DNA of 55,510 bases from a bacterium (GTDB lineage Bacteria > Bdellovibrionota > Bacteriovoracia > Bacteriovoracales > Bacteriovoracaceae), in the NCBI GenBank assembly GCA_030425045.1, contig JAUHVL010000019.1:1-55510 (forward strand), in the 5' to 3' direction. The notes beneath the pieces are model-generated. The model ran no database searches and was not told the origin of the DNA. It worked only from the letters and a program-made list of their open reading frames with translations. The stretch's first letter is position 1; each line of letters begins with the position of its first letter. A program made the translations under genes and the position numbers. Positions 51,961 to 55,510 of this stretch are shown one piece after another.

Positions 51961-52256
51961 TCACACTCCGTAATATAGTGTGTTTGACCGTTCATATACG
52001 TTACTGGTCTAGTGACACATTCTGTACTGCTGGGAGATCGAGCTGGGGTAGGACGATAATTCATATTGTTTACACCTTGTTGTAAAACCTCCATTGCCCT
52101 CATGGTGTTGTTGTGCCTTTGCTGTTGTTCAATCTGCATTTGTAGCATCTGCCGACGCATCTCTAACTGCCTGATTTGTTCTTGGTAATTAGCTTCGCCA
52201 TTTGCGAAGGAAAAATGTGTGGAAAGAAAAATAATTCCAATAATTAGTAATTTCAT
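51957..52256 (-). CDS. Gln-rich small exported protein
   Basis: The 99-residue product has a signal peptide (MKLLIIGIIFLSTHFSFA) after GAGGTAAAAA. A coiled coil of Gln, Arg and Met (QLEMRRQMLQMQIEQQQRHN) covers about residues 29-50. The end (CVTRPVTYMNGQTHYITEC) holds two cysteines that could form a disulphide. It lies just downstream of the repressor gene. A periplasmic role is likely. Confidence 0.6.
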   Translation of the reverse strand: MKLLIIGIIFLSTHFSFANGEANYQEQIRQLEMRRQMLQMQIEQQQRHNNTMRAMEVLQQGVNNMNYRPTPARSPSSTECVTRPVTYMNGQTHYITECE

Positions 52257-52264
52257 TTTTTACC

Positions 52265-52558
52265 TCACTTCTCAAGTTTTTCAATGATTAATTTATAAGT
52301 GGTTTCGCCATCTTTAAACGTTGTACTCATAATGACTTCTGTGCCCCTTTCTTTTTCGTTTAATAACAGCTCTTCAAGGGTGATGTTAAAGTAGTCAGCA
52401 ATTCTCAATAGAGCAGGCAACTGTTTACCGCTAGGGGATGTTTGACCAATGACCCAACTGTGAAGAGTCGAATAGGAAACATCACATGCCTTAGCAATTT
52501 TCTTTATTTCTCGATCAGCCAAAAGCCTTTTTAATGTTTCATCAATCTTAAGTTTCAT
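52265..52558 (-). CDS. XRE-family repressor-like HTH protein
   Basis: The 97-residue protein has an N-terminal HTH (IKKIAKACDVSYSTLHSWVIGQTSPSGKQLPALLRIADYF). Residues 60-97 form a small C-terminal extension. The ribosome site is poor. Position between recombinase and the exported-protein run, and the palindromes upstream, suggest it controls the element. Confidence 0.82.
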   Translation of the reverse strand: MKLKIDETLKRLLADREIKKIAKACDVSYSTLHSWVIGQTSPSGKQLPALLRIADYFNITLEELLLNEKERGTEVIMSTTFKDGETTYKLIIEKLEK

Positions 52559-52597
52559 AGTGTAATTGTCGGTTATATTTCCTCGTTACTTGTTCTT

Positions 52598-52673
52598 AAT
52601 CCTGAGTGCTGAATTTTAATCTTGTGTTCAGGATTTTCTTTGCCCCTAAAACGTTCGTTATGTGACCGTCACA
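52598..52673. promoter_or_regulatory. Inverted repeats upstream of the repressor
   Basis: AATCCTGA (52598) pairs with TCAGGATT (52628-52635) across 22 bases. A second perfect 6+1+6 palindrome, TGTGAC C GTCACA, is at 52661-52673 and overlaps the recombinase stop. Either may be the repressor's operator. Confidence 0.5.
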
Positions 52674-53274
52674 CAAATTCGGAGTTTACCCTTTTAGGAC
52701 CACTAAGCTCTCTCGCAACAGTTGTCTTTGAAACACCGACTAGCTTTGCAATTTTCCTTTGGGAGTAACCTCTCTTGCTAAGTTCATTTATTAATTCAGA
52801 GTTACGTGTTTTAGGCCTTCCTAATTTTTTACCTCTATTTCGAGCCGCAATTAATCCAACCTTAGTCCTCTCGCTTAAAATATCACGCTCAAGTGCGGAG
52901 AGAGCAGAAATGATTACAAACATTGCTTTTCCAATTGGGGTGTTGGTGTCGATTTCTTCACTAATACTAGTAAAGCGAATACCTAATTGATTAAAGGTTT
53001 CTAAAGCTTCGAGAAGATGCTTGGAACTCCTTGCAAAGCGGGAGAAGGAAAACACAATGATGTGCTCAATTTTACCGTCATAGCAATCTCTCATCAGTTT
53101 GTTGAGAGAAGGTCTTGAAGAGCGAGTTCCTGTTATTCCAAAATCTTCATAAAAATGAGAGTTTTTAATGTTCTTTCTGGCGCAATATTGTTTTGCAGAC
53201 AATTTCTGAGCATCATGTCCATTTTCTTGCTTTTGTAGGCTCGATCGTACGTATATAGCTGTAATTTTATTCAT
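52669..53274 (-). CDS. Serine recombinase (resolvase/invertase)
   Basis: The 201-residue protein has the resolvase catalytic domain (AIYVRSSLQKQENGHDAQK, with the nucleophile Ser in VRSS), IIVFSFSRFARSSKHLLEAL and ALERDILSERTKVGL. The C-terminal HTH is GYSQRKIAKLVGVSKTTVARELSG. It starts after GGAGGATTAA. The size fits the small resolvase/invertase class. It may invert or resolve parts of the element. Confidence 0.92.
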   Translation of the reverse strand: MNKITAIYVRSSLQKQENGHDAQKLSAKQYCARKNIKNSHFYEDFGITGTRSSRPSLNKLMRDCYDGKIEHIIVFSFSRFARSSKHLLEALETFNQLGIRFTSISEEIDTNTPIGKAMFVIISALSALERDILSERTKVGLIAARNRGKKLGRPKTRNSELINELSKRGYSQRKIAKLVGVSKTTVARELSGPKRVNSEFV

Positions 53275-53524
53275 TTAATCCTCCAAAATGGGCCATTGTA
53301 CTTTTTGCTTAACCCTCCGTGTGTGTGATGACTCAGGAATCCTACGTGTTTTTCATTTTCATTATTTAAGCGGATAGGAATAAATTTATAAATAGGTAGG
53401 TCACGTAGCGTTATTTTCATGTTGGCCACATCTTAAATGAGTACTGGATTTAAAAAAAGGCCCTCTGGCATTTTTTCTTGGTAATTAATGCATTTTTACT
53501 TGCATTCTTTCATTGGAGAAATAG

Positions 53525-54733
53525 ATGGGAAAAACCGTTAAAAATCCATACCTTGATACCAAACACAAAGGTATCAAAAAGCACTATAAGACTGGTCACT
53601 ATCGTGCCAGAAAGAAAATCAATGGTGTAGACCACAAGAAGACATTCGCTAACATTAGAGATGCTATACAATGGCGCTATACTTTTAATGGAATTAATAG
53701 TGTAGTTGGTGGCCATACTATTAAAAAGAATTCTTCTAAACTGGCCTATGTTTTGAGTCGCTTTCAAGATTTACACTTTCCTTCCCTTAGACCTCAAACT
53801 CAAAAGAAGATGATTCAACAGTATCGTCTACTTCATGATTTGGAACACTTTGAGATGCACGAAATTAACTCCACACTTTTAAGTGAGTGGATAATTCAAA
53901 AAGTTGAGCATTTCAAACTATTGCAAGCTGAGGGAAAAGGAAGTGGTGTTCAAGCAAGATGTTCACTGGACACAGAGTTGAAGATTCTAAAGCAAGTCTT
54001 TAGCTGGTACAAAGAAGAAGCTGAATTTGATAATGAGTCTAAAGATGTATTTTGTCCTGTTAAGAAAAGACATTACGCTCTTGGCAGTATCAAAAAGAAG
54101 GTCAAGCGTGACAAGAAGATTCCACCAAGTGATGTTCTACTTCTCTTTGAGAACTTGGAACCTCTCTATCGAGATTTGGCCATCATTCAGTATTTTTGTG
54201 CTGGAAGAATTGGAGAGACTCTTGGTATTCAAAAAGATTCGATTGATTTTAAAAATCGCATACTGAATATCTCTCACACGGCCATCTTCAACTCAAGCAA
54301 AACTTTCTGGTATTTGAGTGACTTAACCAAAACTGGTGAAGATAGAACAGTTCATATCAACGACACTTTAAGAGATGCTCTACTCTCTCGAATAAATGAC
54401 GGAGATAAGAACTGTAGTTTCGTTATACAGTATCAAGGTAAACCCTTGAACTACGGAACGGCACTTCTTCACTACAACAAGACACTCAAAAAACTTGGTC
54501 TACCATATTCTGGAACTCACATTCTCAGACATGGTTGTGCCTCTCTTGCCAGAACACTAACAGGTTCTCTTGATGCTTGTATGTCTATGACTGGTCATCG
54601 TGACATAAGAGTAGCTGAAAATTACGCCGAGTTAAGTGACAAAGTCAAAATCGACACCTCACTACAAGTTGAAGAACACCTCAACAAATTGAAAAAAGCT
54701 GGTCCAAATTCTGGATTTCAGCTCATTCAATGA
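53525..54733 (+). CDS. Tyrosine recombinase/integrase (third, right end)
   Basis: The 402-residue protein has an AP2-like arm domain (GIKKHYKTGHYRARKKINGVDHKKTF). Catalytic motifs are CAGRIGETLGIQK, HILRHGCASLARTL and TGHRDIRVAENYAEL. Start ATG after GGAGAAATAG. The stop is 88 bases before an attachment core at 54822, in the same relative order as the remnant and attL of element 1. It faces outward from the region, opposite to the integrase at 45,524. The 53,275-53,524 gap before it holds no gene I can support. Confidence 0.93.
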   Translation: MGKTVKNPYLDTKHKGIKKHYKTGHYRARKKINGVDHKKTFANIRDAIQWRYTFNGINSVVGGHTIKKNSSKLAYVLSRFQDLHFPSLRPQTQKKMIQQYRLLHDLEHFEMHEINSTLLSEWIIQKVEHFKLLQAEGKGSGVQARCSLDTELKILKQVFSWYKEEAEFDNESKDVFCPVKKRHYALGSIKKKVKRDKKIPPSDVLLLFENLEPLYRDLAIIQYFCAGRIGETLGIQKDSIDFKNRILNISHTAIFNSSKTFWYLSDLTKTGEDRTVHINDTLRDALLSRINDGDKNCSFVIQYQGKPLNYGTALLHYNKTLKKLGLPYSGTHILRHGCASLARTLTGSLDACMSMTGHRDIRVAENYAELSDKVKIDTSLQVEEHLNKLKKAGPNSGFQLIQ

Positions 54734-54747
54734 CTAAAAATCCGTGA

Positions 54748-54765
54748 ATCGGGGCTTATCGGGGC
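54748..54765. repeat. Candidate arm sites, right end
   Basis: ATCGGGGC occurs at 54748 and 54758 with a 10-base period, 57 bases before the core at 54822. Position and spacing match the arm repeats at the left end of element 1, but the sequence differs. Confidence 0.55.
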
Positions 54766-54821
54766 CCATAGAATATGATAACTTCGAGTAACGTTAATAA
54801 TTACAAAAAGTTAGAAAAGAT

Positions 54822-54838
54822 ATGCCCGAACTTCCAGA
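54822..54838 (+). other. Third mutM-type attachment core, opposite orientation
   Basis: ATGCCCGAACTTCCAGA is the mutM start (M P E L P) with 14/16 identity to the other cores, but reads on the plus strand. It is followed by TGAGTAA, closing a seven-codon frame MPELPDE. No mutM body follows, so the site is a relic, a rearranged end, or an att for a different mutM allele. Confidence 0.6.
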
Positions 54839-54981
54839 TGAGTAAATTTTCAAAACGTTGCTTGAATAATTTTAATCACTTAAGTAACAAAAAACTAGCA
54901 TCGCAAACTTTTTCTATTTCACATTACTTCATTTAATTTAACGTAAGTTCATGAAAAAGTCGGACCCATCTTCAGACACCA

Positions 54982-55010
54982 TGGACAGGTATACCATACT
55001 ATGGTATACT
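54982..55010 (+). promoter_or_regulatory. higBA promoter with 21-base palindromic operator
   Basis: TGGACA (54982-54987), a 17-base spacer and TATACT (55005-55010) form the promoter. The arms GTATACCATA and TATGGTATAC around a single C (54989-55009) make a perfect palindrome across the spacer and -10, the usual layout for antitoxin autorepression. The RNA would start near 55016. Confidence 0.78.
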
Positions 55011-55031
55011 CAATACAGAAAAAGGAAGCTC

Positions 55032-55331
55032 GTGGAAATAATTAGTTACGGCAACAAAGAAACTGAAAACTTTGACCTAAAAGGAAAACTAAACAAAAGG
55101 TGCAAGTGGGCTAATATTGAAAAGATAGCAAGGCGAAAGTTAGATATTCTCATTTATGGCCATAGTATTGAAGACTTTAAAATACCCCCTAATAACAAAT
55201 TTGAATGGCTTAAGGGAAACTTAAAAGGATTTGCATCAATTAGAATAAATGACCAATGGAGAATCATCTTCAATGTTAATAAGAAGAACCAACTAGAGAA
55301 CGTCGAGATTATCGACTATCACCGAGGTTAA
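55032..55331 (+). CDS. higB: HigB-type toxin
   Basis: The 99-residue product begins at GTG 55032, after AAGGAAGC and just past the promoter; an upstream ATG at 54951 precedes that promoter and is rejected. The HigB/RelE-like mRNA-interferase pattern is clear: KIARRKLDILIYGHSIEDFKIPP, FEWLKGNLKGFASIRINDQWRIIFNV, VEIIDYHRG, with the family's W-x-I-x-F and D-Y-H ending. It cleaves mRNA on the ribosome. It is one base before higA. Confidence 0.9.
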   Translation: MEIISYGNKETENFDLKGKLNKRCKWANIEKIARRKLDILIYGHSIEDFKIPPNNKFEWLKGNLKGFASIRINDQWRIIFNVNKKNQLENVEIIDYHRG

Positions 55332-55332
55332 G

Positions 55333-55510
55333 ATGGCAAAAAGAACAAGAAGACCAACATCTGTAGGAGAAATGCTTAAAGAGGAGTTTCTTATTCCTCT
55401 AGAACTAACTCAAAGAGACTTTGCAGAACATCTTGGTCTAGAAGTAAAAGCGATTAATCGATTAGTAAACAATAGAACATCCATCACTCCACTACTTGCT
55501 TTGAAAATGT
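55333..55510 (+). CDS. higA: HigA-type antitoxin (cut by window edge)
   Basis: About 59 residues are seen. TSVGEMLKEEFLIPLELTQRDFAEHLGLEVKAINRLVNNRTSITPLLALKM is the XRE-type HTH of HigA antitoxins (GE-x-L-x-E-E-F-L and the NNRTSITP loop). It binds the toxin and the palindrome upstream. The C-terminus lies beyond the window. Confidence 0.92.
   Translation, partial: MAKRTRRPTSVGEMLKEEFLIPLELTQRDFAEHLGLEVKAINRLVNNRTSITPLLALKM

Noticed and set aside
53453-53480. A-run/GGC/T-run hairpin before the right-end integrase
   Set aside because: The stem is only three strong pairs with A:T flanks; too weak to call a terminator.
54951-55031. Earlier ATG for higB
   Set aside because: It lies before the promoter and operator, so the message could not include it.
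1-55510. tRNA, rRNA or CRISPR arrays
   Set aside because: I saw no cloverleaf, rRNA-like or regularly spaced repeat blocks in any part of the window.

Overview
The window is AT-rich DNA with dense, short-spaced genes on both strands and many small exported or lipid-anchored proteins of no clear family. Gene content and style (malate dehydrogenase of the cytosolic type, FecR-domain protein, a kinase/sigma-factor pair, PPC protein, MFS-PlsC fusion, U32 pair) suggest a Gram-negative of the Bdellovibrionota, most like Bacteriovorax/Halobacteriovorax. That placement is inferred from gene style and was not tested by a search.

Positions 1-33,964 look like ordinary chromosome. In order they carry: an nfeD-type protease (cut by the window edge), mdh, an EamA transporter, a candidate structured RNA, a U32/U32-like/RsmI-like run, lspA, a FecR protein, two alpha/beta hydrolases (one frameshifted), an ECF sigma factor coupled to a membrane Ser/Thr kinase, a fructosamine-kinase-like gene, phosphatases, grxB, an LplT-PlsC fusion, gluQ, tkt, an aldehyde dehydrogenase, gltX, lipoproteins, and a mutM-DUF3445-NYN operon.

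From 33,948 rightward the window is accessory DNA stacked on the first codons of mutM. The 16-base sequence TCGGGTAGTTCGGGCA, which is the complement of mutM codons 1-6, occurs exactly at 33,948 and again at 44,206. A related copy (14/16) lies in opposite orientation at 54,823. Each copy has short tandem repeats 44-57 bases away, as expected for integrase arm sites. Element 1 (33,948-44,221, about 10.3 kb) has lost its integrase except for a C-terminal remnant. It carries cargo: a truncated S41 peptidase, an HTH/membrane-protein pair, a cupin, a MerR regulator, a DnaB-like ATPase, a double acetyltransferase, nucleotide-sugar-type and kinase-type enzymes, a methyltransferase, and a toxin with two tandem antitoxins.

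The region 44,222-54,838 holds a second mobile unit. It has an integrase, an excisionase-like protein and a Mom-like DNA-modification protein in one translationally coupled operon. It also has a split primase/ATPase replication module, small exported proteins, a repressor, a serine recombinase, and another full-length tyrosine integrase at the right end facing outward. No phage structural or conjugation genes are visible, so it resembles a phage satellite or an integrative mobilizable element. A HigBA-type toxin-antitoxin pair with a clear palindromic operator/promoter runs off the right edge.

The strongest lead is this mutM start-codon integration hotspot. Integration replaces the 5' end of mutM, and the resident gene now starts with TTG on element-supplied sequence.
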